This document shows, one piece after another, positions 16,249 through 24,781 of a stretch of 39,526 nt of DNA. The DNA comes from Pseudomonadota bacterium (GTDB lineage: Bacteria; Pseudomonadota; Gammaproteobacteria; Burkholderiales; UBA9220). Where the stretch lies: the NCBI GenBank assembly GCA_021845865.1, contig JAJZVC010000026.1, forward strand, positions 1 through 39,526. The letters are read 5' to 3'. Every line of letters begins with the position of its first letter. Within the stretch, counting starts at the first letter, position 1. The notes under the pieces were generated by a model, which saw nothing but the letters and a program-made list of their open reading frames with translations, did no database searches and was not told where the DNA came from. The position numbers and the translations under genes are program-made.

Positions 16249-17184
16249 TTAGAGGGCGTCGACCAGCTTGCGGTAGATGGTGTTTTCCAGGATCAACCGC
16301 TCGCTCGCCTGCAGGTCGACGAATTCGATGCCGTGATGGATTTCCGGCGTCCCGCTGGAGACGTCGAAGTCGCCGCTGATATGGCGAATGACGCCGCGCA
16401 GGGTGAGATATTCGTCCGAGCCGTGGCCTTCGCAGCGGAAGGCAAGAACGATGGGAGTGCCCTTTTCGCCCAGGGTTTCCTTGGCGGTCACCTTGGCGCC
16501 GGAAATGCTCAGGTCGACGATGACGGCGGCGCGGGGCGGCTTGTCGGGGGCGTTCTCCGCCGTTACCGAGGTGATGTAGTTGCAGTCGATGCGTTCGGCG
16601 GTGCGGATTTCCAGCTTGTTGACGAGTTTCGGGCTCGCTAGATGGAGATGGGGATAGGGTGCGGGGTAGGACTTCAGCAGATGGGTTTCGAAGGCGAAGG
16701 CGTGCTTGCCCGAGAAGGCGCGCACGATGAAGGGCTGCCGGTCGAGGAAGATCAGCGGCTTGCCGTCCCGCAGGGGGGTGGTGACGATGAGGGAATTGCC
16801 GTCCAGGTAGCCCACCAGCTTGGTCAGGTGGCGCGCCTTTTCCCCGGTGATTTCCTGCAGCTGCAGGCGATCGCCGATGCGCAGCTTCATGTCGCTGAGC
16901 TTCATCTCCACCCCGTCTTTGCGGGGCGGCGCGGGCGGGGCCTTGTCCTCGGAGGCGGCGGGTGATGGATTGCGCAGCAGGGGCCGGGGCGAGCGCTTGG
17001 CCGGCTTGAGGTCCCATTTGGTTTCGCGGTAAAGGCCCTGGGCGCAGAGAGCATCCAATTGGCGCTGGTTCTGCACGATGACCCCCTCGTTCATGAGGAG
17101 GTTGTGATTGGCGTCGTAGATCGGCCAGGGCAGGGGTTTGCCCACGGCGATCTCGGCTTTTTTGATCGGTACCAGGCTGCTCAT
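16249..17184 (-). CDS. PilZ-domain c-di-GMP-binding protein (YcgR-like)
   Basis: A 311-residue cytosolic protein. Residues 1-55 (LPWPIYDANHNLLMNEGVIV) resemble the short N-terminal module often found in front of HD-GYP or PilZ proteins. A Pro/Lys-rich linker (~60-92) follows. Residues ~95-185 form a YcgR-like N-terminal beta-barrel (RIGDRLQLQEITG, KLVGYLDGNSLIVTTPLRDG). The PilZ domain (~190-305) carries both c-di-GMP motifs: RxxxR as R194-TAE-R198, and DxSxxG as DLSISG (224-229). It probably acts as a flagellar brake or other motility effector; no flagellar genes are nearby, while pilT/pilU are elsewhere in the window. C-di-GMP binding is supported by motif; the output is an inference. Confidence 0.87.
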   Translation of the reverse strand: MSSLVPIKKAEIAVGKPLPWPIYDANHNLLMNEGVIVQNQRQLDALCAQGLYRETKWDLKPAKRSPRPLLRNPSPAASEDKAPPAPPRKDGVEMKLSDMKLRIGDRLQLQEITGEKARHLTKLVGYLDGNSLIVTTPLRDGKPLIFLDRQPFIVRAFSGKHAFAFETHLLKSYPAPYPHLHLASPKLVNKLEIRTAERIDCNYITSVTAENAPDKPPRAAVIVDLSISGAKVTAKETLGEKGTPIVLAFRCEGHGSDEYLTLRGVIRHISGDFDVSSGTPEIHHGIEFVDLQASERLILENTIYRKLVDAL

Positions 17185-17230
17185 GCTGGTCGTGACCCTC
17201 GCGGCGGTCGGTTATCGGCGGATACGGCAA

Positions 17231-17260
17231 CTCTTGGCGGCGGCGCGCTGCCGCCAAGAG
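17231..17260 (-). terminator. Strong hairpin downstream of purC
   Basis: CTCTTGGCGGC and GCCGCCAAGAG form a perfect 11-bp stem with an 8-nt loop, 43-72 bp past the purC stop. There is no long T-run, so it may be a transcript-stabilising or Rho-related 3' end rather than a classic terminator. A second inverted repeat, CCCAGGGTT (17272-17280) with AACCCTGGG (17305-17313), overlaps the purC stop codon. Confidence 0.5.
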
Positions 17261-17302
17261 TAAAGGGATGCCCCAGGGTTTACAAGGGGCTCCCGTTCTT
17301 CA

Positions 17303-18184
17303 TTAACCCTGGGTCAGGCGGGTCAGGGCCTCGCGGTATTTCTCCGTGGTTTTCGCCGCCACGTCAGCGGGCAGGGCCGGGGCGGGCGGCTTCTTGTTCC
17401 AGTTCTGGGCCTCCAGCCAGTCGCGCACGTACTGCTTGTCGAAGCTGGGCGGGTTGGCGCCGGGGGCGTGGCTGTCGGCGGGCCAGAAGCGGGAGGAGTC
17501 GGGCGTCAGGGCCTCGTCGATGAGGTGCAGGGTGCCGATGTCGTCCAGGCCGAACTCGAACTTGGTGTCGGCGATGATGATGCCCCGGGTGAGCGCGTAC
17601 TCCGCCGCTTCCTTGTAAAGGGCGATGCTCACGTCGCGGACCTTGGCGGCCAGCTCCTTGCCCAGCAGCTCCTCGGCCTTGGCGAAGCTGATGTTCTCGT
17701 CATGGGCCCCCGCTTCGGCCTTGGTGGATGGGGTGAAGAGGGGCTCGGGCAGGCGGTCGGCCTCACGCAGGCCGGCGGGGAGGGGGATGCTGCACACGGT
17801 GCCGCTGGTCTTGTACTCCTTCCAGCCGGAGCCCACCAGGTAGCCGCGGACGATGGCCTCGATGGGCAGGGGCCTGAGCTTCTTCACCACGATGGCGCGG
17901 CCCGCCACTTGGCCCTTTTCCTCGGCGGTCACCACCGTTTCGGGAGCAATGCCCGTGAGCTGGTTGGGGACGATGTGGGACAGTTTGTGAAACCAGAAAT
18001 CGGCCACGGCGGTGAGAATCTTGCCCTTGTCGGGAATCGGCGTCGGCAGGACCACGTCGAAGGCGGACAGGCGGTCGGTGGTGACGACCAGCAGTTTGTC
18101 CTCGCCCACGGCGTAGATGTCGCGGACCTTGCCGCGGTTGAGGAGGGGCAGGCTTTTGATGTCGGATTGGAAGAGGGCGCTCAT
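17303..18184 (-). CDS. purC: Phosphoribosylaminoimidazole-succinocarboxamide synthase
   Basis: A 293-residue SAICAR synthetase that joins CAIR and aspartate with ATP in de novo purine synthesis. Signatures are [81 protein letters not shown] and [14 protein letters not shown]. Length fits the ~295-residue form common in betaproteobacteria and yeast-like sequences, longer than E. coli PurC (237). Its ATG overlaps the mutY stop (ATGA), making it the third gene of an AsmA-like/mutY/purC run. Two strong inverted repeats follow its stop. Confidence 0.97.
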   Translation of the reverse strand: MSALFQSDIKSLPLLNRGKVRDIYAVGEDKLLVVTTDRLSAFDVVLPTPIPDKGKILTAVADFWFHKLSHIVPNQLTGIAPETVVTAEEKGQVAGRAIVVKKLRPLPIEAIVRGYLVGSGWKEYKTSGTVCSIPLPAGLREADRLPEPLFTPSTKAEAGAHDENISFAKAEELLGKELAAKVRDVSIALYKEAAEYALTRGIIIADTKFEFGLDDIGTLHLIDEALTPDSSRFWPADSHAPGANPPSFDKQYVRDWLEAQNWNKKPPAPALPADVAAKTTEKYREALTRLTQG

Positions 18185-19224
18185 GGTTTTTCCTGGATGT
18201 CAGCAATCAGTTTTTTTACCGGGGCCGGCAGGGCCGCGCCGCGGATTTCTTCAAGGTTGAGCCAGAGGCCGCCCGGCTCGGCGGCCCGCTTGCCGCCCGG
18301 CCGCACGGCCATCAGCCAGGGCGCGATATGCAGCCGGAAGTGGCTGAAAGTGTGCGTAAAACCCGGCAAGGGCTGGCAGGATTTTACCACCACCCCGTAA
18401 CGCTCGGCAGCAGACTTTTCCGGCGGGGCGCCGACGGGGAGTTCCGGCAGGCTCCACAGGCCGCCCCAAATGCCCGTCGGCGGACGTTTTTCCAGATAGA
18501 TTTCCCCGTCGCAAACCAGCAGCGCCATGGCGGTGGCTTTTTCGGGCAGGGCCTTGCGGGGCTTGGGGCCGGGAAAATCCCGGACGCGGTTTTCGCGGCG
18601 GGCGAAGCATAGGTCGGACATGGGGCACTCCGCGCAACGGGGCCGGCTGCGGGTGCAGAGCGTGGCGCCCAGGTCCATCAGCCCCTGGGTGTAGGCTTCG
18701 ATGCCGCTTTCGGGCAGGAGGGCCTCGGCCTGGCGCCAGAGGGCGTTTTCCACCGCGCGGTCGCCGGGATGGCCGGCGATGCCAAAGCAGCGGGTGAGCA
18801 CCCGCTTCACGTTGCCGTCCAGGATGGCGAGGCGGCGGCCGAAGGCGAAGGCGGCAATGGCGGCGGCGGTGGAGCGGCCAATGCCCGGCAACTCGGCGAT
18901 CAGGGAGGGGTCCCTGGGAAAGGCGCCGTCATGGCATTCCATGACCTGCAGGGCGGCCCGGTGCAGGTTGCGTCCCCGGGAGTAGTAGCCGAGACCGCTC
19001 CACAGGGCCAAGACGTCCTCCTCGGTGGCGGCGGCCAAATCGGCGAGGGTGGGAAAGCGGGCCATGAAGCGCTGGTAATAGGGGATGACGGTGGCCACCT
19101 GGGTCTGCTGCAGCATGATTTCCGACACCCAGATGGCGTAGGGGTCGCGGGTGTTTTGCCAGGGCAGGCCGTGGCGGCCATGGGCCTGCTGCCAGGCGAT
19201 GAGCTTGGCGGTAAAAGCTTGCAT
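18181..19224 (-). CDS. mutY: A/G-specific adenine glycosylase MutY
   Basis: A 347-residue base-excision repair enzyme removing adenine opposite 8-oxoguanine. Glu35 ([12 protein letters not shown]) and Asp136 (LDGNVKRVL) are the catalytic pair, with the helix-hairpin-helix at [12 protein letters not shown]. The [4Fe-4S] loop has four cysteines, C190-x6-C197-x2-C200-x5-C206. A C-terminal NUDIX-like 8-oxoG recognition domain follows ([20 protein letters not shown]). Start and stop overlap its neighbours by 3-4 bp (TGATG with the AsmA-like gene, ATGA with purC), so the three are one operon. ErpA, encoded earlier in the window, is a plausible cluster donor. Confidence 0.97.
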   Translation of the reverse strand: MQAFTAKLIAWQQAHGRHGLPWQNTRDPYAIWVSEIMLQQTQVATVIPYYQRFMARFPTLADLAAATEEDVLALWSGLGYYSRGRNLHRAALQVMECHDGAFPRDPSLIAELPGIGRSTAAAIAAFAFGRRLAILDGNVKRVLTRCFGIAGHPGDRAVENALWRQAEALLPESGIEAYTQGLMDLGATLCTRSRPRCAECPMSDLCFARRENRVRDFPGPKPRKALPEKATAMALLVCDGEIYLEKRPPTGIWGGLWSLPELPVGAPPEKSAAERYGVVVKSCQPLPGFTHTFSHFRLHIAPWLMAVRPGGKRAAEPGGLWLNLEEIRGAALPAPVKKLIADIQEKP

Positions 19225-21317
19225 CAGCGCTTGAACAGGTCCTGCAGGCCCTTCTTGAGTTCATCCCGGGCCTTTTCCTTTACCGCCTCCTTCTTCTCTT
19301 CCACCTTGGCTTTTACCGCGCCTTCGGCGATGCCGGCAAAATCCAGGGAGTAGGAAAGCTTTTCGAAGGGGCCGCGAATGCGCACCGGGATGGTCACTCC
19401 CTTGAGGGAGGCCAGTTCCTGGCCGCCCTGGCCTTCCAGGGTGCCGACCACGGTGGCTTTGGCAAGATAATCCACGCTTCCCGCGCCCAGGTTGACGTCG
19501 CCGTTGCCGCTCAGGCGCAGGAGGGGGGACTTGCCGTCGAGATCGTCATTGTGGGCAATGCCGTTGGCGATGCGAAAGGAGGCGGAGAGTTCGCTGAAAT
19601 CGGTTTTCTCCTGGGCGTTGGCGGCGACGGTCTGCTCGCCCCGCAGGCTTCCCAGCCTAGTCTTGGCGTTGCGCAGCGTCTGGGCGAGGTTGATGCCCTT
19701 GATGGCGCCGTCCCGCAGATTGACGGCGGCGCTGCCGGCGAGGGATTTCTTCATGGCGCCGACGGTGGGGCCGCTGGCGCTGACGTCGAGGTTCAGATTG
19801 CCGCGCCCCTCCAGCATGTCCTTGCCGGCGGCGTCCTTGAGCAGGGGGCCGATGCTGACCCCGGCCAATCGCTGCTGTGCCGACACTTGAGGGGTGCCGC
19901 GGGCATTGACCGCCAGGGACCCGTTGAGGGTGCCCTGGTAAAGATTGGCGGAAAGGGGGGCGACCTGCAGTTTGCCGTCGCCGGCCTTCATGTCCAGGCG
20001 CAGGTTGCTGGCCTTGACGTTGGCGGCCTTGAGGTCGCCGATGCGCAGGCTGCCGCTGGCGTTGAGGGCTTTCAGCGCCGACAGGTCGAGGGGTTGTTCG
20101 GCGGAGCCGCCCGCCTTCGGTCCCGGCGGCAGGTAGCGGTCCAGGTCCAGCTTGTCGAGGGCGATGTCGAAGGTATAGGCGGGCGGGGCGAAAGCGGCAA
20201 GTCCCAGCTTCGCCTGCAGGGCGCTTTCATCCAGGCGGCCGGCGAGAATGAAGGCGGCGTTGTGGTTCGGGACATCGAGGCCGCCCTTGCCCTTCAGGTC
20301 GGCGCTCAGCTGGCCGCCGGGAAACTTCGGGTTTTTCACCGTCAGGCTGGCCGCCAGGGAGGGAAAGTCGAAGCGCTGGGTATCCAGGTTGCCGCTCACC
20401 GGCGTGCTGAGTTTGCCCTGGAAGGCGTTTTGTCCCTGGACGCCGTCCAGGTCGAGCTTCATTTCGCCGATATGCAGCGCCTGGGCATTGCCGCTGATGC
20501 CGGGCATGCTTAAAAGCGCGTGAAGCTTGGCGCCGGCGCGGGCAATGTCGGCTTCCAGCGTGATGCTTTCCCCGCTGGCCTTGTCCGGGGCGATGTCGAC
20601 GCGGGGCGCGTCCAGTTTGACCTCGAGGCCTTCGCCGTTGACGCGGGCCTTGAGGCTATCCAGCCGGTAGCGCTTGGCGTCCAGGTCGAAAAGGAAGCCG
20701 GAGGAAAGCTTCACCTGGGTTGCCGTTTTCCCGCCGCCGCTCTGCACCAGGAAGCCGAGGTCCAGATTGCTGGGGGCGCCGTTGGCAATGCGCCCGGTGG
20801 AGAGGTCGAGGCCGCTGATGCCCAGTTTCCGGCCACCCTGGCGGTCGTCCAGGGTCAGGGCGGCATTGCTGACCTTGACGCTGTCGATGTCGAACTTGAA
20901 TTGCGTGCTTTCCTCTTCCTTTTTCAGCAGATCGTCGATATTGGTGCTGCCGTCCGGGTTTCGGACCAGGTTGGCGCGCAGGCCGTCGATGCGAATCTGG
21001 TCCACCACCAGTTGCTTCCTCAGCAGCGGGAACAGGGCCAGGAAAACCCGGGCATTGCCCACCGAGGCGAATTCCTCCGGGCTGTTGCGCTCGCTCAGGG
21101 ACACCTTGCCCAGGTCGGCGCCGATCTTGGGAAAGAAAGCCAGCTTGATATCCCCTTGGATGTTCAGGGTGCGCTGCTTTTTCTCCTGTACCAGCTTGAC
21201 GATCAGGGGCTTGTAGTCGTTGGGGTTGAAGGTGGCGACCACTACCCCGGTGAGGATGGCGAGGACGGCGAAGAATCCTGCCAAGGCGTACAGCCCGTAC
21301 TTGAGAAAGCGGTTCAT
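19224..21317 (-). CDS. AsmA-family envelope protein
   Basis: A 697-residue protein with one N-terminal membrane anchor (~5-30, YGLYALAGFFAVLAILTGVVVA) and a large periplasmic part. The first ~200 residues fit the AsmA/TamB-like N-terminal domain (FNPNDYKPLIVKLVQEKKQR, LNIQGDIKLAFFPKIGADLG, ISGLDLSTGRIANG). The C-terminal third fits the AsmA_2 region (GNLNLDVSASGPTVGAMKKSLAGSA, LRDGAIKGINLAQTLRNAK, LSGNGDVNLGAGSVDYLAKATV). It ends in a basic helical tail. AsmA-like proteins belong to the bridge-like lipid-transport superfamily and affect outer-membrane lipid composition. It is first in the operon with mutY and purC and starts 58 bp upstream of a divergent-orientation gap containing tRNA-Gly. 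Confidence 0.92.
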   Translation of the reverse strand: MNRFLKYGLYALAGFFAVLAILTGVVVATFNPNDYKPLIVKLVQEKKQRTLNIQGDIKLAFFPKIGADLGKVSLSERNSPEEFASVGNARVFLALFPLLRKQLVVDQIRIDGLRANLVRNPDGSTNIDDLLKKEEESTQFKFDIDSVKVSNAALTLDDRQGGRKLGISGLDLSTGRIANGAPSNLDLGFLVQSGGGKTATQVKLSSGFLFDLDAKRYRLDSLKARVNGEGLEVKLDAPRVDIAPDKASGESITLEADIARAGAKLHALLSMPGISGNAQALHIGEMKLDLDGVQGQNAFQGKLSTPVSGNLDTQRFDFPSLAASLTVKNPKFPGGQLSADLKGKGGLDVPNHNAAFILAGRLDESALQAKLGLAAFAPPAYTFDIALDKLDLDRYLPPGPKAGGSAEQPLDLSALKALNASGSLRIGDLKAANVKASNLRLDMKAGDGKLQVAPLSANLYQGTLNGSLAVNARGTPQVSAQQRLAGVSIGPLLKDAAGKDMLEGRGNLNLDVSASGPTVGAMKKSLAGSAAVNLRDGAIKGINLAQTLRNAKTRLGSLRGEQTVAANAQEKTDFSELSASFRIANGIAHNDDLDGKSPLLRLSGNGDVNLGAGSVDYLAKATVVGTLEGQGGQELASLKGVTIPVRIRGPFEKLSYSLDFAGIAEGAVKAKVEEKKEAVKEKARDELKKGLQDLFKR

Positions 21318-21375
21318 GGAAGCTCCAGCGTGTAGAGGTCGTCTTGGAACTGTAGCAAAAAGGCCGGCGGGGGAG

Positions 21376-21449
21376 TGGAGCGGGTGAAGGGAATCGAACC
21401 CTCGTATGCAGCTTGGGAAGCTGCCGTTCTACCATTGAACTACACCCGC
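21376..21449 (-). tRNA. tRNA-Gly (anticodon CCC)
   Basis: On the minus strand the molecule starts GCGGGTG and ends CACCCGC-TCCA, a perfect 7-bp acceptor stem with the CCA encoded (complement of 21376-21378). The D arm is TAGTTCAATGGTAGAAC. The anticodon stem GCAGC/GCTGC encloses the loop TTCCCAA, anticodon CCC. The T arm is GAGGGTTCGATTCCCTT. It reads GGG codons. It lies between the AsmA-like operon and thiS. Confidence 0.97.
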
Positions 21450-21493
21450 ATGCTAGAATCGCCATTCTACTGGATTTCGGCAGGTTGTTGAAG

Positions 21494-21697
21494 GTGTTGC
21501 AGCTTACGGTCAACGGCGTTTCCCACGCATTCGAGGGGCCTCTCAGCGTTTCCCGGCTGGTGGAGAAGCTCGACCTGGCCGGCAAGCGCATCGCCGTGGA
21601 ACGCAACGGCGAGATCGTGCCCCGCAGCCTGTTCTCCGAAACCGTTCTCGCCGATGGCGACAAGCTGGAAATCGTCGTCGCCGTGGGCGGCGGCTGA
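21494..21697 (+). CDS. thiS: Sulfur carrier protein ThiS
   Basis: A ~67-residue ubiquitin-fold sulfur carrier ending in the required Gly-Gly (VVAVGGG), which is adenylated and thiocarboxylated to supply sulfur for the thiazole ring of thiamin. The core reads LQLTVNGVSHAFEGPLSVSRL, AVERNGEIVPRS and LADGDKLEIVVAV. No ATG is available; candidates are TTG 21488, GTG 21494 and TTG 21497. GTG 21494 is chosen because AGG at 21482-21484 has suitable spacing; TTG 21497 would give the most family-like N-terminus (MQLTVNG). A repeat-bearing 89-bp gap separates it from thiG. Confidence 0.9.
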   Translation: MLQLTVNGVSHAFEGPLSVSRLVEKLDLAGKRIAVERNGEIVPRSLFSETVLADGDKLEIVVAVGGG

Positions 21698-21703
21698 AGC
21701 GCG

Positions 21704-21780
21704 CGTGAGGCGTCAGGCGTGAGGGGTGCGGCGTCAGGCGCCACCCTTCACCCCTAACTCCTTACCCCTAACTCCTCACG
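21704..21780. repeat. Imperfect palindrome with tandem repeat between thiS and thiG
   Basis: The outer arms CGTGAGG (21704-21710) and CCTCACG (21774-21780) are exact complements. Inside, GTGAGGGGTG faces CACCCTTCAC. The 12-mer CCCCTAACTCCT occurs twice with a 14-bp period (21751-21762 and 21765-21776), and GCGTCAGGCG occurs twice at 21710-21719 and 21731-21740. It resembles dispersed intergenic palindromic repeats of betaproteobacteria. It may fold in the thiS-thiG transcript. Confidence 0.7.
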
Positions 21781-21786
21781 AAAATC

Positions 21787-22569
21787 ATGGACCAACTCGT
21801 CATCGCAGGCAAAGCCTATTCGTCCCGTTTGCTGGTGGGCACGGGCAAGTACAAGGATTTCGACGAAACCCGCCGCGCCGTCGAGGCCTCCGGCGCCGAG
21901 ATCGTCACCGTCGCCATCCGCCGCACCAACATCGGCCAGACCGCCGGCGAGCCCAGCCTGCTGGACTCCCTGCCGCCGTCCAAGTACACCTATCTGCCCA
22001 ATACCGCCGGCTGCTACACGGCGGACGACGCCATCCGCACCCTGCGCCTGGCGCGGGAACTGCTCGACGGCCACGCCCTGGCGAAGCTGGAGGTGCTCGG
22101 CGACCCCCACACCCTCTATCCCAACGTGGTGGAAACCCTCAAGGCCGCCGAGGTGCTGGTGAAGGACGGTTTCCAGGTGATGGTTTATACGTCGGATGAC
22201 CCCATCATCGCCAAGCAGCTGGAAGACATCGGCTGCGTCGCGGTGATGCCCCTGGCCTCCCTCATCGGTTCCGGCATGGGTATCCTCAACCCGTGGAACC
22301 TGCAGATCATCATCGACACCCTGAAGGTGCCGGTGGTGGTGGACGCCGGCGTGGGCACGGCCTCCGACGCCGCCATCGCCATGGAGCTGGGCTGCGACGC
22401 GGTGCTGATGAACACCGCCATCGCCGGCGCCAAGGATCCGGTGCTGATGGCCTCCGCCATGAGGAAAGCGGTGGAAGCCGGGCGCGAAGCCTACCTGGCC
22501 GGCCGCATGCCGAAAAAGGTCTACACCGCCAGCCCCAGTTCCCCCACCACGGGGATGATCGGCAAGTGA
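21787..22569 (+). CDS. thiG: Thiazole synthase ThiG
   Basis: A 260-residue TIM-barrel enzyme that makes the thiazole phosphate of thiamin from DXP, dehydroglycine and ThiS-thiocarboxylate. The Schiff-base lysine is K100 in LAKLEVLGD. Other signatures are [70 protein letters not shown] and [16 protein letters not shown]. Length and motifs are standard. It is downstream of thiS, and its stop overlaps the GTG start of trmB (GTGA), as in many betaproteobacteria. No THI-box riboswitch is visible upstream of thiS. Confidence 0.98.
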   Translation: MDQLVIAGKAYSSRLLVGTGKYKDFDETRRAVEASGAEIVTVAIRRTNIGQTAGEPSLLDSLPPSKYTYLPNTAGCYTADDAIRTLRLARELLDGHALAKLEVLGDPHTLYPNVVETLKAAEVLVKDGFQVMVYTSDDPIIAKQLEDIGCVAVMPLASLIGSGMGILNPWNLQIIIDTLKVPVVVDAGVGTASDAAIAMELGCDAVLMNTAIAGAKDPVLMASAMRKAVEAGREAYLAGRMPKKVYTASPSSPTTGMIGK

Positions 22570-23246
22570 CCGAGGAGCTGCGCAACCGCCCCATCCGCAG
22601 CTTCGTCTTGCGCCAGGGGCGGGTTTCCAACGCCCAGCAGCGGGCCCTGGACGAGCTCAAGCCGCGCTATGCCATTCCCTTTCAGGCCGAGCTTCTCGAC
22701 TTGGACCAGGCCTTCGGCCGCGTCGCGCCGAAAATCCTCGAAATCGGCTTCGGCATGGGGGAGACCACCGCCCGCATCGCGGCGGCCCATCCCGAGAACG
22801 ACTACCTGGCCATCGAGGTCCACTCCCCCGGCGTCGGCAGCCTGCTGAAGCAGATCGACGAATTGGGGCTCGCCAACGTGCGCATCATGCAGCACGACGC
22901 GGTGGAGGTCCTCAAGCGCATGATTCCCGATGCCTCCCTCGACGGGGTGCATATCTTCTTCCCCGACCCCTGGCCGAAAAAGCGCCACCACAAGCGGCGC
23001 CTGATCCAGGCGCCCCTGGTGGCCCTGCTGTGCGACAAGCTCAAGCCCGGCGGCTACTTCCACGCCGCCACCGACTGGCAGGAATACGCCGAACACATCC
23101 TGGCGGTACTCGCCGCCGAGCCGCGCTTGGTCAATAGCGCCGAGGGCTACGCGCCCCGGCCCGGCTACCGGCCCCTGACCAAATTCGAGCAGCGGGGGCT
23201 GCGGCTCGGTCACGGCGTGTGGGACCTCGTCTTCCGCCGCGCTTAG
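22566..23246 (+). CDS. trmB: tRNA (guanine-N7-)-methyltransferase TrmB
   Basis: A 226-residue SAM-dependent enzyme that makes m7G46 in tRNA variable loops. Motif I is [10 protein letters not shown] (57-66), followed by [12 protein letters not shown], and the hallmark [18 protein letters not shown] gives catalytic Asp and RNA-binding basic residues. It ends [21 protein letters not shown], also characteristic. The start is GTG at 22566, overlapping the thiG stop; longer readings upstream lie within thiG in another frame and are rejected. Confidence 0.97.
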   Translation: MTEELRNRPIRSFVLRQGRVSNAQQRALDELKPRYAIPFQAELLDLDQAFGRVAPKILEIGFGMGETTARIAAAHPENDYLAIEVHSPGVGSLLKQIDELGLANVRIMQHDAVEVLKRMIPDASLDGVHIFFPDPWPKKRHHKRRLIQAPLVALLCDKLKPGGYFHAATDWQEYAEHILAVLAAEPRLVNSAEGYAPRPGYRPLTKFEQRGLRLGHGVWDLVFRRA

Positions 23247-23253
23247 CGCCCGC

Positions 23254-23478
23254 CTACCGGCCCACTGCTCGGGCCTGAAAGCCCATGTCGCGAAGGGCGG
23301 CGACGATCCGTCCGGCGCTGGCCGTGCCGGGGTCGTGGCGGACCATCATCAAGTGCGCCTGGCCGCGGCAGGGTTCCGCCGCGAATACGCCGCCCGCCGC
23401 TTCTAGCCGGCTGCGGGCGCGGCCGATCACGGCGGCGTCCAGCCGCTCGTCGAAGCGGACCATCAGCTGTATGTCCAT
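23254..23478 (-). CDS. Small hypothetical protein
   Basis: A 74-residue protein, not recognised. Predicted alternation is strand (IQLMVRF), helix (DAAVIGRARSRLEAAG), strands (GVFAAEPC, HLMMVRHDP), helix (ASAGRIVAALRDMG), strand (FQARAVGR): a beta-alpha-beta-beta-alpha-beta pattern like ferredoxin-like or HMA folds, but with no CxxC metal motif. It lies 42 bp downstream of the carboxymuconolactone-decarboxylase-family gene on the same strand and is probably cotranscribed and controlled by the same TetR operator. Orientation, codon use and start (after GGAGGC) support a real gene. Confidence 0.65.
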   Translation of the reverse strand: MDIQLMVRFDERLDAAVIGRARSRLEAAGGVFAAEPCRGQAHLMMVRHDPGTASAGRIVAALRDMGFQARAVGR

Positions 23479-23520
23479 GGGGCCTCCCGAATCAATGAAT
23501 GCCTGGATTGAGGGCGGGGC

Positions 23521-24054
23521 CTAAAAATCGTCGTCCACCTTGAAGGCGTTGAACACCACGTCCACCGCCATATTCCTGGCGCCGTGGTGCACCGCGTCCA
23601 GGATGTCGCCGTCGTTCCACCCCATGCTCCGCAGTCCGTCGAGGTCGGCTTTCTCCACGGCCTTGGGGGTTTTGGTCGCCTTTAGGACGAACAGCAGCAT
23701 GGCCTTGTCCTTGTCCGGCAAGGGGGCGTCCGCCGCATTCCGCTTGGCCGCGGCCACCTGTTCGGCGGATAGGCCGGCCCGGTGAATCAGCATCGCCTCG
23801 TTGAAGCCGACGCAGTATTCGCAGGCGTTTTCCTGGGAAACCAACAGGCGGATCATGGCGAGGAGGGGGAAATTCAGGGTTGGATGTTCCCCGTAATAGC
23901 GTATCTGCGCCCATTGCTGGGCCAGCAGCTCGGGGCTGCTGCTGTAAAGCTGGAAGGCGTTGGGGATCCGACCGAAGGCTTGTTCCATTTCGGCGTAAAG
24001 CGCGCCCAGCGTGCCGCTGGCGTTTTGGGGGGTGACGGTGGCGATGAGGCTCAT
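23521..24054 (-). CDS. Carboxymuconolactone decarboxylase / AhpD-like family protein
   Basis: A 177-residue all-helical AhpD/CMD-fold protein. The redox-type pair is Cys78-EY-Cys81 in NACEYCVGFNEAML, followed by GLSAEQVAAAKR and DKAMLLFVLKATKTP. In AhpD the CxxC is followed four residues later by an essential histidine; here that place is Asn85, so classic AhpD peroxidase chemistry is doubtful. Such proteins are often thiol-dependent peroxidases or quinone/electrophile-related. Just upstream (24077-24098) is a palindrome matching the one before the adjacent TetR gene, so expression is probably derepressed by that regulator's ligand. The fold is clear; reaction and substrate are unknown. Confidence 0.83.
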   Translation of the reverse strand: MSLIATVTPQNASGTLGALYAEMEQAFGRIPNAFQLYSSSPELLAQQWAQIRYYGEHPTLNFPLLAMIRLLVSQENACEYCVGFNEAMLIHRAGLSAEQVAAAKRNAADAPLPDKDKAMLLFVLKATKTPKAVEKADLDGLRSMGWNDGDILDAVHHGARNMAVDVVFNAFKVDDDF

Positions 24055-24076
24055 GGACGACTCCTTAGGGTGATTT

Positions 24077-24098
24077 ACATACCGACCGATTGGTATGT
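24077..24098. promoter_or_regulatory. TetR-type operator before the CMD-family gene
   Basis: ACATACC (24077-24083) and GGTATGT (24092-24098) are perfect inverted arms with an 8-bp spacer (GACCGATT), 22 bp upstream of the gene's ATG. The same arms recur at 24764-24781 before the regulator gene. Confidence 0.75.
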
Positions 24099-24145
24099 TA
24101 TGGGCTAAAAAAATCGGGGAGTGTTCTCCCCTTCCTCCGGCGCGG

Positions 24146-24754
24146 CTACGGTTTCGGGGTCAGCAGCCCCTCCACGTAGCCGTGCAATTGCTTCATGCAA
24201 AGGGCGAAGGTTTCCGGCGATTGCAGGTTCTTGGCGATCCCGATGCACCCTTCCCAGGCCGAGACCACGAACAGGGCGGCCGCCTGGGCATCCACGTCCG
24301 CCCGGACCATGCCCTGGGCCTGGCCCCGCCGCAGCGCTTCCTCGACCACGCTTTGCCAGCGGGTCAGGACGCCGTTGAGGCGGGTTTTGAAGGTTTCGTC
24401 CAGGGGGCTCATTTCCTGGATCAGGTTGTTCAGGGGGCAGCCCAGCGTGATGAACTCGCCGGGCACCCGTTCATGGATGGTGGCGATAATCTCCAGCAGG
24501 GTTTCCACTGGCCGTTCGCTATCCCGCAGCGGGTTGAAAATCAGCCGCTCCAACCGGGCCTTGATCACTTCGTCGATCACCGCCAGACCCAGGGCCTGCT
24601 TGGTGGGAAAGTGGTGGTAGAGGGCGCCCTTGGTCAGGCGGGTATCGGCCAGGATGTTGGCGATGCTGGCCGCCTGGAAGCCGCGGCGGTGCATTTCGCA
24701 AAACGCCGCGTCGAGAATGTTCTGCCGGGTAAGATCGGGTTGCCGTGTTTCCAT
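24146..24754 (-). CDS. TetR/AcrR-family transcriptional regulator
   Basis: A 202-residue repressor. The N-terminal helix-turn-helix domain reads [40 protein letters not shown] and [15 protein letters not shown] (residues ~8-60). The C-terminal ligand domain includes [13 protein letters not shown], which matches the TetR_C subfamily common near quinone/aldehyde- and electrophile-responsive genes (a cysteine, in GCPLNN, is a possible sensor). The ATG (complement of 24752-24754) is 9 bp from its own palindromic operator, implying autoregulation. The CMD-family gene carries the same operator, so that gene and the small protein after it are the likely regulon. Confidence 0.93.
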   Translation of the reverse strand: METRQPDLTRQNILDAAFCEMHRRGFQAASIANILADTRLTKGALYHHFPTKQALGLAVIDEVIKARLERLIFNPLRDSERPVETLLEIIATIHERVPGEFITLGCPLNNLIQEMSPLDETFKTRLNGVLTRWQSVVEEALRRGQAQGMVRADVDAQAAALFVVSAWEGCIGIAKNLQSPETFALCMKQLHGYVEGLLTPKP

Positions 24755-24763
24755 GGGCTCATT

Positions 24764-24781
24764 ACATACCAACCGGTATGT
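24764..24781. promoter_or_regulatory. TetR-type operator before the regulator gene
   Basis: ACATACC (24764-24770), spacer AACC, GGTATGT (24775-24781) form a perfect 7-bp-arm palindrome just upstream of the TetR start. The arms are identical to those at 24077-24098; the spacer is 4 bp instead of 8. Confidence 0.78.

Noticed and set aside
21450..21493. THI-box (TPP) riboswitch before thiS
   Set aside because: Only about 45 bp separate the tRNA from thiS, with no CTGAGA-type conserved core.
22293..22565. Long N-terminal extension of TrmB
   Set aside because: It lies within thiG in another frame; the GTG overlapping the thiG stop gives the normal TrmB length.
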